From Prochlorococcus sp. scB243_495L20 (GTDB lineage Bacteria; Cyanobacteriota; Cyanobacteriia; PCC-6307; Cyanobiaceae): 64,000 nt of DNA. Shown one piece after another: positions 31,435 through 44,854 of this stretch (the first letter of the stretch is position 1; the number at the start of each line of letters is the position of its first letter). The stretch lies in NCBI GenBank assembly GCA_000634215.1, contig JFLX01000116.1, positions 1 to 64,000 on the forward strand, written 5' to 3'. Made by a program: the position numbers and the translations under genes. The notes under the pieces were generated by a model. The model was not told the origin of the DNA, ran no database searches, and saw nothing but the letters and a program-made list of their open reading frames with translations.

Positions 31435-32244
31435 CTAACAGCTTCTGCACCTTCTTAACAAGTCAAATTTAAACAAATCTTCAGCATTCTTATATGACTG
31501 TCTAGCAATTGTGGTTAATTCAGTAGATCTTAAATCTGCTATATAATCGGCAACATTTTCAACAAACGCAGGTTCATTTCTTTTACCTCTATGAGGGACA
31601 GGAGCTAAAAATGGTGAGTCAGTTTCAATTAAGTATTTATCATTTGGAACTATTTTTGCACACTCATGAATTTCATGTGCTTTTGGGAACGTAACTATAC
31701 CACTAAAACTAATATAAAATCCAAGATTCAAGAATTGCTTCATTTCTTTTGGAGTTCCTGTCCAACAATGAAGTACACCATCAGGACATTTTCCTTTTTT
31801 AGAGAGATCACTACATATTTCAATCATTTCATTCGCAGCATCTCTGCAATGGATAATTACGGGCAATTGTAGTTCATGAGCTAACTCCATTTGCGGAATA
31901 AGTGCTTCCATCTGCTGAGTTTTATTTTCATTTTTAAAAAAATCCAGGCCTAATTCTCCAATAGCTACAACTCGTCTATCTTCTATAGCTGATTTTCTTA
32001 GAAGAGATTTTGAACTTTTTTCCCATTTTTCTGCTTCTAACGGATGCAAACCAACTGAATAGTAAATTTCATCAAATTCATGGGATATTTTTTTCAGCTT
32101 TGGAATTTCTGTTAATTCACAGCAAGCATGAACTAATTTTTTTACACCTTTTGAACGCAATCTTAAAACAACATCTTCAAGATCACTCTCAAAATTTTCA
32201 AATATTAAATGACAGTGAGAGTCTATGAGTTCTATATCGCTCAT
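31435..32244 (-). CDS. tatD: TatD-family deoxyribonuclease
   Basis: LIDSHCHL, AIGELGLDFF, IHCRDA, LIETDSPFLAP. Confidence 0.94.
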   Translation of the reverse strand: MSDIELIDSHCHLIFENFESDLEDVVLRLRSKGVKKLVHACCELTEIPKLKKISHEFDEIYYSVGLHPLEAEKWEKSSKSLLRKSAIEDRRVVAIGELGLDFFKNENKTQQMEALIPQMELAHELQLPVIIHCRDAANEMIEICSDLSKKGKCPDGVLHCWTGTPKEMKQFLNLGFYISFSGIVTFPKAHEIHECAKIVPNDKYLIETDSPFLAPVPHRGKRNEPAFVENVADYIADLRSTELTTIARQSYKNAEDLFKFDLLRRCRSC

Positions 32245-32261
32245 AATTATGATCTGTCTTG

Positions 32262-32555
32262 TTACTTAGTGGTAAGAGTAGTTTTTACAAATTTGTTGAT
32301 TTTCGATTTTCTATTAGCACCGTTGTTCTTGTGAAGAACATTTTTTTTAACTGCTTTATCAATTAAGCTGAAAGCCTCATTAAGACTTGTTTTTACTAAG
32401 TTTTTATTATCCTCATTAGGGTTTTTTTTATATTTTTCGCAATTCTCTAAGGTTTTTTTGGTTAGAGTCCTAACTGTAGATTTATATGATTTATTAATTA
32501 ATCGATTTCTTTCTGCAATTTGTATTCTCTTTTTTGCTGATTTGTTATTGGCCAC
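32262..32555 (-). CDS. rpsT: 30S ribosomal protein S20
   Basis: MANNKSAKKRIQIAERNRLINKSYKSTVRTLTKK. Confidence 0.97.
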   Translation of the reverse strand: MANNKSAKKRIQIAERNRLINKSYKSTVRTLTKKTLENCEKYKKNPNEDNKNLVKTSLNEAFSLIDKAVKKNVLHKNNGANRKSKINKFVKTTLTTK

Positions 32556-32675
32556 TGAGGGTGCATAAATAGAAGATTCTTATCATAACAAATAGATCGT
32601 CTACTAATCAATCATATATAATTTAGAAGATATTAAAATGGGTTTTGAGCCTTTCTATTTGAAAAAGTCAAGCAA

Positions 32676-33965
32676 ATGAAGATCATAAATGATAAAAAAG
32701 AAGCTATTGAAGAATTAAAAAGGATTTCTACTCGAACTAATTCAGATAATGTTAATAATAGGATTAATAAAATTGTTGAAGAAATACTTCAAGAGGTTAA
32801 ATTTTATGGAGATATAGCGGTAGAAAAATATACCAAAAAATTTGATGGTTTCGACCCTTGCCCTATGCAAGTGAAGAGGGATGAAATAAAAAATGCATGG
32901 GATGAACTCGATAATAATTTGAAGCACTCACTTGTGGCAGCGCATAAAAGAATTCAAAAATTCCATGAGAAAGAAATTCCTCAATCTTTCACTATAAAAG
33001 GTGAATATGGTGATACCGTCCAAAGAAGATGGAGACCAGTAAAAAAGGCAGGTATTTATATTCCTGGAGGTAGAGCTGCTTATCCAAGTACAGTATTGAT
33101 GAATGCTATACCTGCAAAAGTAGCAGGAGTAGAAGAAATTATAATGGTATCTCCTGGGAATAAAGAAGGGAAAATAAACAAAACTGTTTTAGCTGCAGCT
33201 CACTTATCAGGGATCAATAAAGTATTTAGAATTGGAGGAGCTCAAGCAATTGGTGCTTTAGCATTTGGCACAAATCAAATCAATAAAGTTGATGTTATTT
33301 CAGGTCCAGGGAATATATATGTCACAACTGCGAAAAAACTCATTTATGGCTCTACAGGGATTGATTCTTTAGCTGGTCCAAGTGAAATATTAATCATTGC
33401 AGATGAAACAGCGCAAAGCACTCATATAGCATCTGACTTACTAGCGCAAGCAGAACATGATCCATTAGCTTCATCAATACTTCTAACTACATCAAAGAAA
33501 CAGGCAAAAGAAGTTTTACAAGAACTTTATAAAAAAATAGATGATCATCCAAGAAAAGAAATTTGCATGCAATCTATAAAAAATTGGGGGTTAGTAGTGA
33601 TTTGCGAGGATTACGAATCATGTATTGAACTAAGCAATAACTTTGCGCCGGAACACCTAGAAATTCTTACTAAAGATTCAAAAAAAATTCTTGCGAGAAT
33701 AGATAATGCAGGAGCGATATTTTTAGGAAAATGGACCCCAGAAGCTGTTGGAGATTATCTTGCTGGACCAAATCATACTTTACCTACTTCAGGAAATTCT
33801 AGATTTAGCGGTTCTTTAGGAGTTGAAACTTTTATGAAAAATACTTCAATAATAGAATTTAATGAAGAAAGTTTAAAAGTTAATAGCCTTGATATTATAA
33901 ATCTTGCTAAAAGTGAGGGCTTATACAGCCACGCTAACTCTGTAGAAATAAGATTTGAAGATTAG
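32676..33965 (+). CDS. hisD: Histidinol dehydrogenase
   Basis: [43 protein letters not shown]. Confidence 0.97.
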   Translation: MKIINDKKEAIEELKRISTRTNSDNVNNRINKIVEEILQEVKFYGDIAVEKYTKKFDGFDPCPMQVKRDEIKNAWDELDNNLKHSLVAAHKRIQKFHEKEIPQSFTIKGEYGDTVQRRWRPVKKAGIYIPGGRAAYPSTVLMNAIPAKVAGVEEIIMVSPGNKEGKINKTVLAAAHLSGINKVFRIGGAQAIGALAFGTNQINKVDVISGPGNIYVTTAKKLIYGSTGIDSLAGPSEILIIADETAQSTHIASDLLAQAEHDPLASSILLTTSKKQAKEVLQELYKKIDDHPRKEICMQSIKNWGLVVICEDYESCIELSNNFAPEHLEILTKDSKKILARIDNAGAIFLGKWTPEAVGDYLAGPNHTLPTSGNSRFSGSLGVETFMKNTSIIEFNEESLKVNSLDIINLAKSEGLYSHANSVEIRFED

Positions 33966-34675
33966 CTAGCTCTCGAGGGTGAGTAAACCACTGGAACGTT
34001 GTCTTCAATTTTACCAACTAATACTTTGTCTGTAAGATCAACAAATAATCCATTTTCTAATACTCCTGGAATATTATTAATCTTCATTTCAATGTCTTTT
34101 GGATTCTCAATACCATTATTGAATAATATATCTAGGATAAGGTTCCCTTGGTCAGTAACAACTGGACCAGCTTTTTTAGTAGCCATTCTTAAAGAAGAAC
34201 TGCCATTCATTTCTGAAATGACTTCCTGAACTTGCTTCCAAGCATTAGGAAGAACTTCTACAGGTAAAGGGAAAGATTGATTTAGATTTTGTACAAGTTT
34301 AGTTTCATCAACAACTATCAACAATTGATTAGCCTTAGATGCCACTAACTTTTCTCTAACATGGCATGCTCCTCCTCCTTTTATTAATTGAAATCTTGGA
34401 TCAACTTCATCTGCTCCATCAATAGCTAAATCAATTTGAGATACAGAAGCTAAATCGATAAGTGGGATATCCAATTCAAGCGCCAATACTTCTGATTGAA
34501 AAGAAGTCGCTACACCTCTTATATTTTGAAGTTTTTCAGAACGTATTTCATCCGCAAGGCGTTTTATCATCAACGCAGCTGTAGATCCGGATCCTAATCC
34601 GAGAATCATGTCACTCTTCACTTCTCGTATTGCTGCATCAGCAACTACTTGTTTCATTTGAGTTTGTGAATCCAA
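33962..34675 (-). CDS. rpiA: Ribose-5-phosphate isomerase A
   Basis: [41 protein letters not shown]. Confidence 0.97.
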   Translation of the reverse strand: MDSQTQMKQVVADAAIREVKSDMILGLGSGSTAALMIKRLADEIRSEKLQNIRGVATSFQSEVLALELDIPLIDLASVSQIDLAIDGADEVDPRFQLIKGGGACHVREKLVASKANQLLIVVDETKLVQNLNQSFPLPVEVLPNAWKQVQEVISEMNGSSSLRMATKKAGPVVTDQGNLILDILFNNGIENPKDIEMKINNIPGVLENGLFVDLTDKVLVGKIEDNVPVVYSPSRAS

Positions 34676-34722
34676 AATCTTTTTATCTAATCGTTATAGA
34701 TTATTAAATTTCAATGGGTGAT

Positions 34723-36479
<1,757 letters not shown>

Positions 36480-36513
36480 TTATTTTCAACCATTATTCAA
36501 ATCCCCATCATAG

Positions 36514-37917
36514 ATGGCATTAGTTATTCTCCCAGGTTTAAACAATCTCATTGAAGACATTAGTGAGGAAAAAAAGTTACCTCCTAATATCGTGGAATTA
36601 GCCTTACGCGAAGCATTATTAAAAGGATACGAAAAATATAGAAAAACTTTTTACATTGGAGTTAACCAAGATCCATTTGATGAAGAATATTTCAGTAATT
36701 TTGATGTTGGACTAGATCTAGATGAAGAAGGTTATAGGATATTATCGAGTAAAATAATTGTTGAAGAAGTTGAGAGCGAAGATCATCAAATATCTCTTGT
36801 AGAAGTTAAACAAGTAGCTGATGATGCGCAAATAGGCGACACAGTTGTTTTAGACGTTACTCCAGAAAAAGAGGATTTTGGGCGCATGGCTGCTTCAACA
36901 ACAAAGCAAGTTTTAGCCCAAAAATTAAGAGATCAACAACGAAAAATGATCCAAGAAGAATTTGCGGATTTGGAAGATCCTGTTTTAACTGCAAGAGTTA
37001 TAAGATTTGAAAGACAATCAGTAATTATGGGAGTTAGTTCGGGTATTGGTAGACCTGAAGTAGAGGCCGAACTTCCCAAGAGAGATCAATTACCAAATGA
37101 TAATTATAGAGCGAATGCAACTTTCAAAGTATTTTTGAAAGAAGTTAGCGAAATTGCAAGAAAAGGGCCGCAACTTTTTGTAAGTAGAGCAAATGCTGGT
37201 TTAGTGGTTTATTTATTTGAAAATGAAGTCCCAGAAATTCAAGAAGGCACAGTGAAAATTGTTGCTGTTTCAAGAGAAGCCAACCCTCCTTCAAGAGCTG
37301 TTGGGCCAAGAACAAAAGTAGCTGTTGATAGTGTCGAAGAAGAAGTGGACCCTGTAGGTGCCTGTATTGGAGCTAGAGGAGCACGAATTCAACAAGTAGT
37401 AAATGAATTAAGAGGAGAAAAAATTGATGTTATTAAATGGTCGTCTAATCCAATACAGTATATTTTAAACTCTTTAAGTCCTGCGAAAGTCGATCAAGTA
37501 AGAATTGTAGACCCAGCAGGTCAACATGCGCACGTACTAGTTCCACCTGATCAATTAAGTCTCGCAATTGGTAGAGAAGGTCAAAATGTAAGACTTGCCG
37601 CAAGATTAACTGGTTGGAAGATTGACGTTAAAAACTCACATGAATACGATCAGGAAGCAGAAGATGCTGTAGTCTCTGAATTAATCATTCAAAGGGAAGA
37701 AGAAGAGAATCTCCAGAGAGAAGCTGAAATAAGATTAGAAGCAGAACAAGCTGAGCGTGCGGCAGAAGATGCAAGATTAAGAGAGCTTTATCCCCTTCCC
37801 GAAGATGAAGAAGAATATGGAGAGGAACAATACGAAGGAGAAGAATTCACAGATAATGATCAATTAGAGACTGTTCAAGATACTGAGATATCTGCCAAAG
37901 AGGAGAAAAAACGGTGA
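36514..37917 (+). CDS. nusA: Transcription termination/antitermination factor NusA
   Basis: VDPVGACIGARGARIQQVVNELRGEKIDVIKWS, LAIGREGQNVRLAARLTGWKIDV. Confidence 0.97.
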   Translation: MALVILPGLNNLIEDISEEKKLPPNIVELALREALLKGYEKYRKTFYIGVNQDPFDEEYFSNFDVGLDLDEEGYRILSSKIIVEEVESEDHQISLVEVKQVADDAQIGDTVVLDVTPEKEDFGRMAASTTKQVLAQKLRDQQRKMIQEEFADLEDPVLTARVIRFERQSVIMGVSSGIGRPEVEAELPKRDQLPNDNYRANATFKVFLKEVSEIARKGPQLFVSRANAGLVVYLFENEVPEIQEGTVKIVAVSREANPPSRAVGPRTKVAVDSVEEEVDPVGACIGARGARIQQVVNELRGEKIDVIKWSSNPIQYILNSLSPAKVDQVRIVDPAGQHAHVLVPPDQLSLAIGREGQNVRLAARLTGWKIDVKNSHEYDQEAEDAVVSELIIQREEEENLQREAEIRLEAEQAERAAEDARLRELYPLPEDEEEYGEEQYEGEEFTDNDQLETVQDTEISAKEEKKR

Positions 37918-38186
37918 CACAACAAATCCCTGTTTTGCGTGTATGCATTTCATGTAGAAAAACATATGACCGGAAAGATCTTTTAAAGATTACCAAAGAT
38001 TATAAGCAAGGCATCATGCTTCAAAAGGGAATGGGGAGATCAGCTTACATTTGCAAGTCAAAAAAATGCTACTCAGATTCCAAGATCAAAAAAAAGCTTC
38101 AAAAAGCTTTAAAAACAATTTTAAAGCCTGAATTTATTGAAATTTTTGAAAAAGAAATTACAAGCTACAATAACTATCCCCATTAA
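37914..38186 (+). CDS. YlxR family (DUF448) RNA-binding protein
   Basis: LRVCISCRKTYDRKDLLKI ... GMGRSAYICKSKKCY, between nusA and infB. Confidence 0.88.
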   Translation: MTQQIPVLRVCISCRKTYDRKDLLKITKDYKQGIMLQKGMGRSAYICKSKKCYSDSKIKKKLQKALKTILKPEFIEIFEKEITSYNNYPH

Positions 38187-38242
38187 GGGAATATAATTAA
38201 ATTAAATCCTCTTCAATTCCAAAAGAGTACAAATCAGATTAA

Positions 38243-41200
38243 ATGACTATCAGCGATAAAATCAGAATTTATGAACTTTCCAGAGACTTAAATCTGGAAA
38301 ATAAAGATATATTGGATGCCGCTCAAAAACTTTCAATTTCAGTAAAAAGCCACAGCAGTTCAATTAGTGCAGAGGAAGCAAAAAAAATAAAAAATCTTAT
38401 TAATAAAAAAAATTCAGATAAAAAAATTCTTTCTATTAAGAAACCTCCGATTAAAAAAGAAAATTATAAACAAACCAAAGAAAATGAATCTTCAGTTATC
38501 TCTTCCATGAAAGGGAAACCTCTTGAAGACAATCCAAAAAAAAAGCCATTGTTGATTAAACCTCTTAATAAACCTGAGAGTCAAAAAATAATTTCAAATA
38601 AACCTACAATTCTTAATAAACCCACAAATACCAACAGTTCACAATCTCGAGCAAATCTTACAAATAAAAATATAAATAGTAAACCTTCAAATAAGGTAAA
38701 CCAAGATAAAAAAACTTTTACAAATAACACAACCCCACCTATCAAAAGTCCGGCAAAACCACCTATTCAACTAATTGCAAAGCCTAAAAATATTAATAAT
38801 AATGTTAAATCCAATGAATCTTCCCAGAACATCTCAAGTGCAGGGGATAAAAGACGACTATCAAATAAACCTGATCAAAATACGAACAAACCTACAACAA
38901 AAATTTTTAATAATAGAATGAAAACTCCTGAGCTTGTAGGAGCTCCAATAAGAAGGGAAGATCCAAAAATAAATTCTAATAAGCAAAATAACAATAAGCA
39001 AAACATTGCTTTTAAACAAACTGTCTCAAACAGACCTGGTTCTCCCAATAGACCTGGCATGCCCAATAGGCCTGGTTTAAGAAACAAACCTTCAGATCAA
39101 GGCAGACCTGGCTCATTTAATAGGCAAGGCAATCCCAATAGAACTGGTTCTCCCAATAGACCTGGCATGCCCAATAGGCCTGGTTTAAGAAACAGATCTT
39201 CAGATCAAGGCAGACCTGGTTCATTTAATAGGCAAAGCGATCCCAGTAGAACTGGTTCTCCCAATAGAACTGGTTCTCCCAATAGACCTGGCATGCCCAA
39301 TAGGCCTGGCATGCCCAATAATAGGCCTGGTTCTAAATTCAATGGCCAAAATTCCTCTGGGATAAAGAAGCCAGTATCACCTAACGAACTTTTACAACTT
39401 CAAAAAAATAGTAACTCTGAGAAAGACAATCTGGGTAAAAAGAATAATGCAAAACAAAATATCGATGCACTTAAGCAGAAGGCGAAAGCGCCTAATAGTC
39501 GTCCAAATGCTACTCCAAGTTCCAAAAAACCTCCTCATAGAGCATTTTCAAATAGTTCAAAGAAACCTGGAAAGACAGACTGGGATGATAGCGCAAAACT
39601 TGAAGCATTAAGAAGTAAAAATCCGCAAAAACAAAGACAGAAAGTTCATATTATTGGTGAAAATGATGATTCATTAACATCTGAAACCAGTGGATATTCA
39701 GGCGAGAAAATTTCAATTTTATCAGCAAGTCTGGCACGTCCTAAGAAAGAAAAGTCTGAAGAAACTAAATCTCAAAAATCTATCAAACAATTTAAGAAGA
39801 AGAAAAAAGAGACCACAAGACAAAGGCAGAAAAGGAGAGCAATGGAATTAAAGGCTGCCAAAGAGGCCAAACAAGTAAGACCTGAAATGATAATAGTTCC
39901 CGAAGATAATTTAACTGTTCAAGAATTAGCTGATAAATTAAGCCTTGAAAGTTCTGAAATAATAAAATCTCTTTTCTTCAAAGGCATAACGGCAACTGTT
40001 ACTCAATCACTTGACTTAGCAACTATCGAAACAGTAGCAGAAGAATTTGGGGTGCCTGTTTTACAAGATGATATCCAAGAAGCTGCTGAGAAAACAGTTG
40101 ATATGATTGAATCTGATGATATTGATAATCTAATAAGAAGACCACCTGTTATTACAGTGATGGGTCATGTAGATCATGGCAAAACAAGTCTTTTAGATTC
40201 CATTAGAGAATCAAGAGTAGCTTCGGGGGAAGCAGGAGGCATCACTCAACACATAGGAGCTTATCAAGTTGAATTTGAACATGAATCACAAAAGAAAAAA
40301 TTAACTTTTCTTGATACCCCTGGTCATGAAGCCTTTACTGCAATGAGAGCAAGGGGTACAAAGGTTACAGATGTAGCTGTTCTTGTAGTTGCTGCAGATG
40401 ATGGTTGTAGACCTCAAACACTGGAAGCCATTAGTCATGCAAGAGCTGCAAAAGTACCAATTGTCGTTGCAATAAATAAAATTGATAAAGAAGGGGCTTC
40501 TCCAGACAAAGTAAAGCAGGAACTATCAGAAAAAGATTTAATTGCTGAAGATTGGGGAGGCGATACAGTGATGGTTCCAGTAAGTGCAATCAAAAAACAA
40601 AACATTGATAAATTACTCGAAATGATCTTATTAGTTTCAGAGGTAGAAGATCTACAAGCTAACCCTGATAGATTTGCAAAAGGTACTGTGATTGAGGCCC
40701 ACCTAGACAAAGCAAAAGGACCTGTGGCTACTTTGTTAGTACAAAATGGAACCTTGAAATCTGGAGATGTTTTAGCTGCGGGTTCAGTCCTTGGAAAAAT
40801 TAGAGCAATGGTTGATGAACATGGTAATAGAATCAAAGAAGCAGGGCCATCATTCCCAGTGGAAGCCCTAGGCTTCAGTGAAGTACCCACTGCAGGGGAT
40901 GAATTCGAAGTTTACCCTGATGAGAAAACTGGTCGAGCCATTGTCGGAGAAAGGGCAACAGATGCTAGAGCCACAAAATTAGCTCAGCAAATGGCCTCTA
41001 GAAGAGTCAGCTTATCATCCTTATCAACTAAAGCAAATGATGGAGAACTTAAGGAGTTAAACTTAATTCTCAAGGCAGATGTTCAAGGTAGTGTTGAAGC
41101 GATATTAGGATCACTAGAACAGTTGCCAAAAAATGAGGTTCAAGTCAGAGTCCTACTTTCTGCTCCAGGAGAAATAACTGAGACAGACATCGATCTCGCT

Positions 41201-41665
41201 GCTGCATCTGGATCGGTAATCATTGGATTTAACACCTCATTGGCTTCTGGAGCGAAGAGAGCAGCTGATGCTAATGACGTTGATATAAGAGAATATGAAG
41301 TAATCTATAAACTCTTAGAAGATATTCAGTTGGCCATGGAAGGGCTACTTGAACCCGATCTTGTCGAAGAATCATTAGGTCAAGCTGAAGTTAGAGCAAC
41401 TTTCGCAGTTGGTAAAGGAGCTATTGCGGGCTGTTATATACAAAATGGCAAATTACAAAGGAATTGTTCTCTGAGAGTTATTAGATCAGAGAAAGTAATA
41501 TTTGAGGGTAATTTAGACTCTCTAAAAAGAGCTAAAGATGATGTAAAAGAAGTAAACACAGGGTTTGAGTGTGGAGTTGGCTGCGATAAATTCTCTTCAT
41601 GGATTGAAGGAGATGTAATAGAAGCATTCAAATTTGTCACTAAAAAGAGGACCTTATCACAATAA
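38243..41665 (+). CDS. infB: Translation initiation factor IF-2
   Basis: [34 protein letters not shown]; long low-complexity N-terminal region. Confidence 0.98.
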   Translation: MTISDKIRIYELSRDLNLENKDILDAAQKLSISVKSHSSSISAEEAKKIKNLINKKNSDKKILSIKKPPIKKENYKQTKENESSVISSMKGKPLEDNPKKKPLLIKPLNKPESQKIISNKPTILNKPTNTNSSQSRANLTNKNINSKPSNKVNQDKKTFTNNTTPPIKSPAKPPIQLIAKPKNINNNVKSNESSQNISSAGDKRRLSNKPDQNTNKPTTKIFNNRMKTPELVGAPIRREDPKINSNKQNNNKQNIAFKQTVSNRPGSPNRPGMPNRPGLRNKPSDQGRPGSFNRQGNPNRTGSPNRPGMPNRPGLRNRSSDQGRPGSFNRQSDPSRTGSPNRTGSPNRPGMPNRPGMPNNRPGSKFNGQNSSGIKKPVSPNELLQLQKNSNSEKDNLGKKNNAKQNIDALKQKAKAPNSRPNATPSSKKPPHRAFSNSSKKPGKTDWDDSAKLEALRSKNPQKQRQKVHIIGENDDSLTSETSGYSGEKISILSASLARPKKEKSEETKSQKSIKQFKKKKKETTRQRQKRRAMELKAAKEAKQVRPEMIIVPEDNLTVQELADKLSLESSEIIKSLFFKGITATVTQSLDLATIETVAEEFGVPVLQDDIQEAAEKTVDMIESDDIDNLIRRPPVITVMGHVDHGKTSLLDSIRESRVASGEAGGITQHIGAYQVEFEHESQKKKLTFLDTPGHEAFTAMRARGTKVTDVAVLVVAADDGCRPQTLEAISHARAAKVPIVVAINKIDKEGASPDKVKQELSEKDLIAEDWGGDTVMVPVSAIKKQNIDKLLEMILLVSEVEDLQANPDRFAKGTVIEAHLDKAKGPVATLLVQNGTLKSGDVLAAGSVLGKIRAMVDEHGNRIKEAGPSFPVEALGFSEVPTAGDEFEVYPDEKTGRAIVGERATDARATKLAQQMASRRVSLSSLSTKANDGELKELNLILKADVQGSVEAILGSLEQLPKNEVQVRVLLSAPGEITETDIDLAAASGSVIIGFNTSLASGAKRAADANDVDIREYEVIYKLLEDIQLAMEGLLEPDLVEESLGQAEVRATFAVGKGAIAGCYIQNGKLQRNCSLRVIRSEKVIFEGNLDSLKRAKDDVKEVNTGFECGVGCDKFSSWIEGDVIEAFKFVTKKRTLSQ
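39029..39336 (+). repeat. 108-bp in-frame tandem repeat in infB (copies start at 39029 and 39137, partial at 39245)
   Basis: 36-aa unit [36 protein letters not shown] recurs at exactly 108-bp spacing, then smaller [12 protein letters not shown] units. Confidence 0.9.
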
Positions 41666-41681
41666 TTAAACATCTAGCTTA

Positions 41682-41930
41682 TTAATCTTTATTTCTGTCA
41701 AAGATTAATAAAGTGGGAAATATTATACAAGCACCCAACTGTATGAGAAGATTATTTTGCTGCAATTCAGTTCCGCTTGCAATTCTCGAAAGCATTATTA
41801 TAAGTCCCAAAAATGCAGAACCGCTAAAAGCTATCCACAAGATTCTTCTCAATCCTTTGAAAGGAGCTTGAGATTCCTTTAATAATTTCTTTTTCAATTC
41901 AGGATCTATTTTTGACATAAATTTTTTCAA
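41682..41930 (-). CDS. Small two-TM conserved protein (DUF3493-like)
   Basis: KLLKESQAPFKGLRRILWIAFSGSAFLGLIIML pattern resembles the cyanobacterial/plastid DUF3493 family. Confidence 0.7.
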   Translation of the reverse strand: MKKFMSKIDPELKKKLLKESQAPFKGLRRILWIAFSGSAFLGLIIMLSRIASGTELQQNNLLIQLGACIIFPTLLIFDRNKD

Positions 41931-41972
41931 TTATAAAATTAAGTCTATACGAAAAATTCAATATTTAATTTG

Positions 41973-42044
41973 GCCGGTATAGCTCAGCGGCAGAGCAACT
42001 GTCTCGTAAACAGTAGGTCATTGGTTCAATTCCAATTATCGGCA
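41973..42044 (+). tRNA. tRNA-Thr (anticodon CGT)
   Basis: Acceptor GCCGGTA/TATCGGC, D-arm GCTC...GAGC, anticodon arm ACTGT-CTCGTAA-ACAGT, T-arm ATTGG-TTCAATT-CCAAT. Confidence 0.95.
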
Positions 42045-42062
42045 CTTATAAAGCAAATTAAA

Positions 42063-43616
42063 ATGGTTAATAAAATTTTAAAATTTAGATATCTTTGGAA
42101 ATTATTTGTTTTTATTCCTCTTTTATTTTATTTTGGCAAAAGAAGTTACATTGCATTTGATGAAGGTTTTTATGCACTACAAGCTAGATGGATATTAGAA
42201 AAAGGTAATTGGACAATTCCACTTTGGTGGGATGAATATGTTTTAGATAGAACAATTGGATTACAGTTTTTAATAGCAAAGTCACAAGACTTATTCGGAA
42301 GAAATATTTTTTTTGCATATCTACCAACAACAGTCGCTTCAATATTTATGCTGTTTGCAACTTATAAATTACATGAAGAATTATTTAATAAAAAATATGC
42401 AATTATATCTCCACTAATCCTTGCTACTACATATTTATGGTTTGACTACTCACACTTAGCCACTCAAGATATTGTTTATTCAAGTTTAGTAACTATTGGT
42501 GTATTAGCTTTAGTCAAAATAAAAAGTAAAAAAAACAAATTCTATATTCTGCTTTTTGGAATTTGGATTGGTTTAGCTTTTATGATGAAAACTTTTTTAG
42601 TTTTTGTACCGTTATTATCACTCATACCATACATTTTTTTAAAAAAAAATTTTTTATTCATCAAATTCTTTTGGTTAGGACTACTAATTGGATTTATTCC
42701 TTTTTTATTCTGGACGTTTTCTATTAACCCTTATTTAGACAAAAATATTATTTTTTACTTAGTTGAAAAGTTTAACTTTCTATCAAGTAAAAATACTTTT
42801 ACAAACCCTTTCTATTATTATTTCTGGAATTTACCCGTAACATTTCTACCATGGAGTTTTTTCGCAATTATTGGCACAATATACAATATTTCTCAAAATA
42901 AAGAGAATAAATATATACTTGCTTTTGTGCCCTTAATTTTGATAGCAACCCTTAGCATTTTCTCTACAAAAACACCCTACTATCCCCTTCAAATCTCATC
43001 TATTTTTTCATTAAATACTTATTTAGGAATAAAATATATATTTAATTCTTATAGATATAGTCGATTTTTTATATTTATAACTTCAAAAATAATTCCATTA
43101 TTTATAGTTGCCCTAACTTTCACATATTATTTTTTCTTTAAAAATTCAATTAACTTTAATACAAAGGAAAATACATTTATAATTCTTGGATTATTATCTT
43201 TCGGCTTATCTTGGTCATTCATAAAACATAAAAATTCGTTCAAAAAAATATTAATAACTTTAATAATTGGGCCATACTTATTCACATCATTTATTTTGCA
43301 ATCAGGTTTATTCACTGATAGATCTAGAGAATTAAGAGAGAAAATGGAATATGTTTCATCCCTTGATTTAGTAAAAAATCAAACGATAATGGTTGATAAA
43401 AATGGAATCAACAACTCTGAAACGCAATCAAAAATCATAAGGATTTCTTTGTTAACTCCTAAATTAGGTGGGGGATTAGAAAGTATTAATCAATTAAAAA
43501 AATCTGAATTAGCATGGACAACTGACCTTAAAACAATTAAAAGTAATGATGATTCTTTTGAAATGATATACGAAAATGATGTTTTAGATCCGTGGAAATT
43601 AATATTAAAAAAGTAA
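42063..43616 (+). CDS. ArnT/PMT-like GT-C family glycosyltransferase (integral membrane)
   Basis: Multi-TM with AFDEGFYALQARWILEKGNWTIPLWW, HLATQDIVYSS, FYYYFWNLPVTFLPWSFF. Start set to ATG 42063 because the track's 41970 start lies upstream of and runs through the tRNA. Confidence 0.83.
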   Translation: MVNKILKFRYLWKLFVFIPLLFYFGKRSYIAFDEGFYALQARWILEKGNWTIPLWWDEYVLDRTIGLQFLIAKSQDLFGRNIFFAYLPTTVASIFMLFATYKLHEELFNKKYAIISPLILATTYLWFDYSHLATQDIVYSSLVTIGVLALVKIKSKKNKFYILLFGIWIGLAFMMKTFLVFVPLLSLIPYIFLKKNFLFIKFFWLGLLIGFIPFLFWTFSINPYLDKNIIFYLVEKFNFLSSKNTFTNPFYYYFWNLPVTFLPWSFFAIIGTIYNISQNKENKYILAFVPLILIATLSIFSTKTPYYPLQISSIFSLNTYLGIKYIFNSYRYSRFFIFITSKIIPLFIVALTFTYYFFFKNSINFNTKENTFIILGLLSFGLSWSFIKHKNSFKKILITLIIGPYLFTSFILQSGLFTDRSRELREKMEYVSSLDLVKNQTIMVDKNGINNSETQSKIIRISLLTPKLGGGLESINQLKKSELAWTTDLKTIKSNDDSFEMIYENDVLDPWKLILKK

Positions 43617-43657
43617 ACAATCCATATATAATTAGTTGTCGTTTGTAATCTGTATTA

Positions 43658-44749
43658 ATGAGATCTGTTAATAGTTGGAATTTAACTAATAAAAAACTTC
43701 ATCAATTATTCAAAGACAATAACGAATTTATTTCTATTAAAGTCCGTGGGAATACTTGGGAGCCAATTACTAGATGGCTAAGATTAGATTCAAGAATTTT
43801 TAGAGAAACTACTAGCAAAGCAAGAATAACTTTATGCGATATCGAATCTCTAGCAGAAATTTATAACTACAGATCAATTAGATGGAAAGCAAAAAAACTA
43901 ACTCCTATGCCCACTAAGGCAATTCCACAATCGATTAAAAATATTTTTCGTAAAATACCAATCATAAAACAACTAGCTTATGAACTCGAAATAGTTTTTT
44001 ATAAATATAGTGAAGATATTTCTGAAGATTTAATATCAATAGTAATTCCTGCAAGAAATGAAGCTGGTAATAAAGAACTTTTAATTAATGCTTTAAATAA
44101 ATTCAAAAATATACCCAATAAATTAGAAATTATATTTGTTGAGGGTAATAGCAATGATAATACATATGAGATTTTGAAAGAATTAAAAGAAAATTTCTCA
44201 AACTTCTTCAAGATATCTCTCTTAAAACAAACTTCTAAAGGGAAGAAAAATGCAGTCGTGGAAGGGTTTAATATTTCTTCAGGTGAGACCCTCGCCATAA
44301 TTGATAGTGATTTTACTGTAGATATTGATGACAGTATTGCAGCAATTATGGAATCAACCAAAAATAAAAATATCCTAATTAATTGCGCCCGCACAACTTT
44401 TCCAATGGAAAAAGATGCAATGAGATGGGCAAACTATATAGGAAATAGACTCTTCGCAATTTTTCTATCAATTCTCATAAATAAGCCAGTATCAGATTCA
44501 CTCTGTGGAACAAAAGTTTTTTCAAGAAAATTCTTTAAACTTATGAAAGAGAACGGAAGTTGGGATTCCAAGTCTGACCCATTTGGAGACTTTACAATAA
44601 TATTTGAAGCTGCGAACAATAACATTAAAATACTAAATTACCCTGTCAGGTATTACGCTAGGAAATCTGGAGCACCAAATATATCTAGATGGGTAGATGG
44701 ATTAAAACTTCTCAAAGTATGCTGGATTTATATGATTTCTGATATCTGA
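43658..44749 (+). CDS. Family 2 glycosyltransferase (dolichyl-phosphate-sugar synthase-like) with ~120-aa N-terminal extension
   Basis: ISIVIPARNEAGN, FVEGNSNDNTYEIL, AIIDSDFTVDIDD, PVSDSLCGTKVF. Confidence 0.85.
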   Translation: MRSVNSWNLTNKKLHQLFKDNNEFISIKVRGNTWEPITRWLRLDSRIFRETTSKARITLCDIESLAEIYNYRSIRWKAKKLTPMPTKAIPQSIKNIFRKIPIIKQLAYELEIVFYKYSEDISEDLISIVIPARNEAGNKELLINALNKFKNIPNKLEIIFVEGNSNDNTYEILKELKENFSNFFKISLLKQTSKGKKNAVVEGFNISSGETLAIIDSDFTVDIDDSIAAIMESTKNKNILINCARTTFPMEKDAMRWANYIGNRLFAIFLSILINKPVSDSLCGTKVFSRKFFKLMKENGSWDSKSDPFGDFTIIFEAANNNIKILNYPVRYYARKSGAPNISRWVDGLKLLKVCWIYMISDI

Positions 44750-44854
44750 ATTAAATAAAATTTCGCATGTATTTTCTTAGGATTTTTAATTTCTCCAAAT
44801 TAGTAATAAAGTAGTTAGATTCATAAAGGAAATAAATTCATTAAATTTCATGAC

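Noticed and set aside
40435-40890. 151-aa minus-strand ORF inside infB
   Set aside because: Lies opposite the conserved IF-2 GTPase domain; shadow ORF.
41970-42062. ORF-track N-terminus MAGIAQRQSNCLVNSRSLVQFQLSALIKQIK for the GT-C gene
   Set aside because: It is a read-through of the tRNA-Thr sequence; the real start is most likely ATG at 42063.
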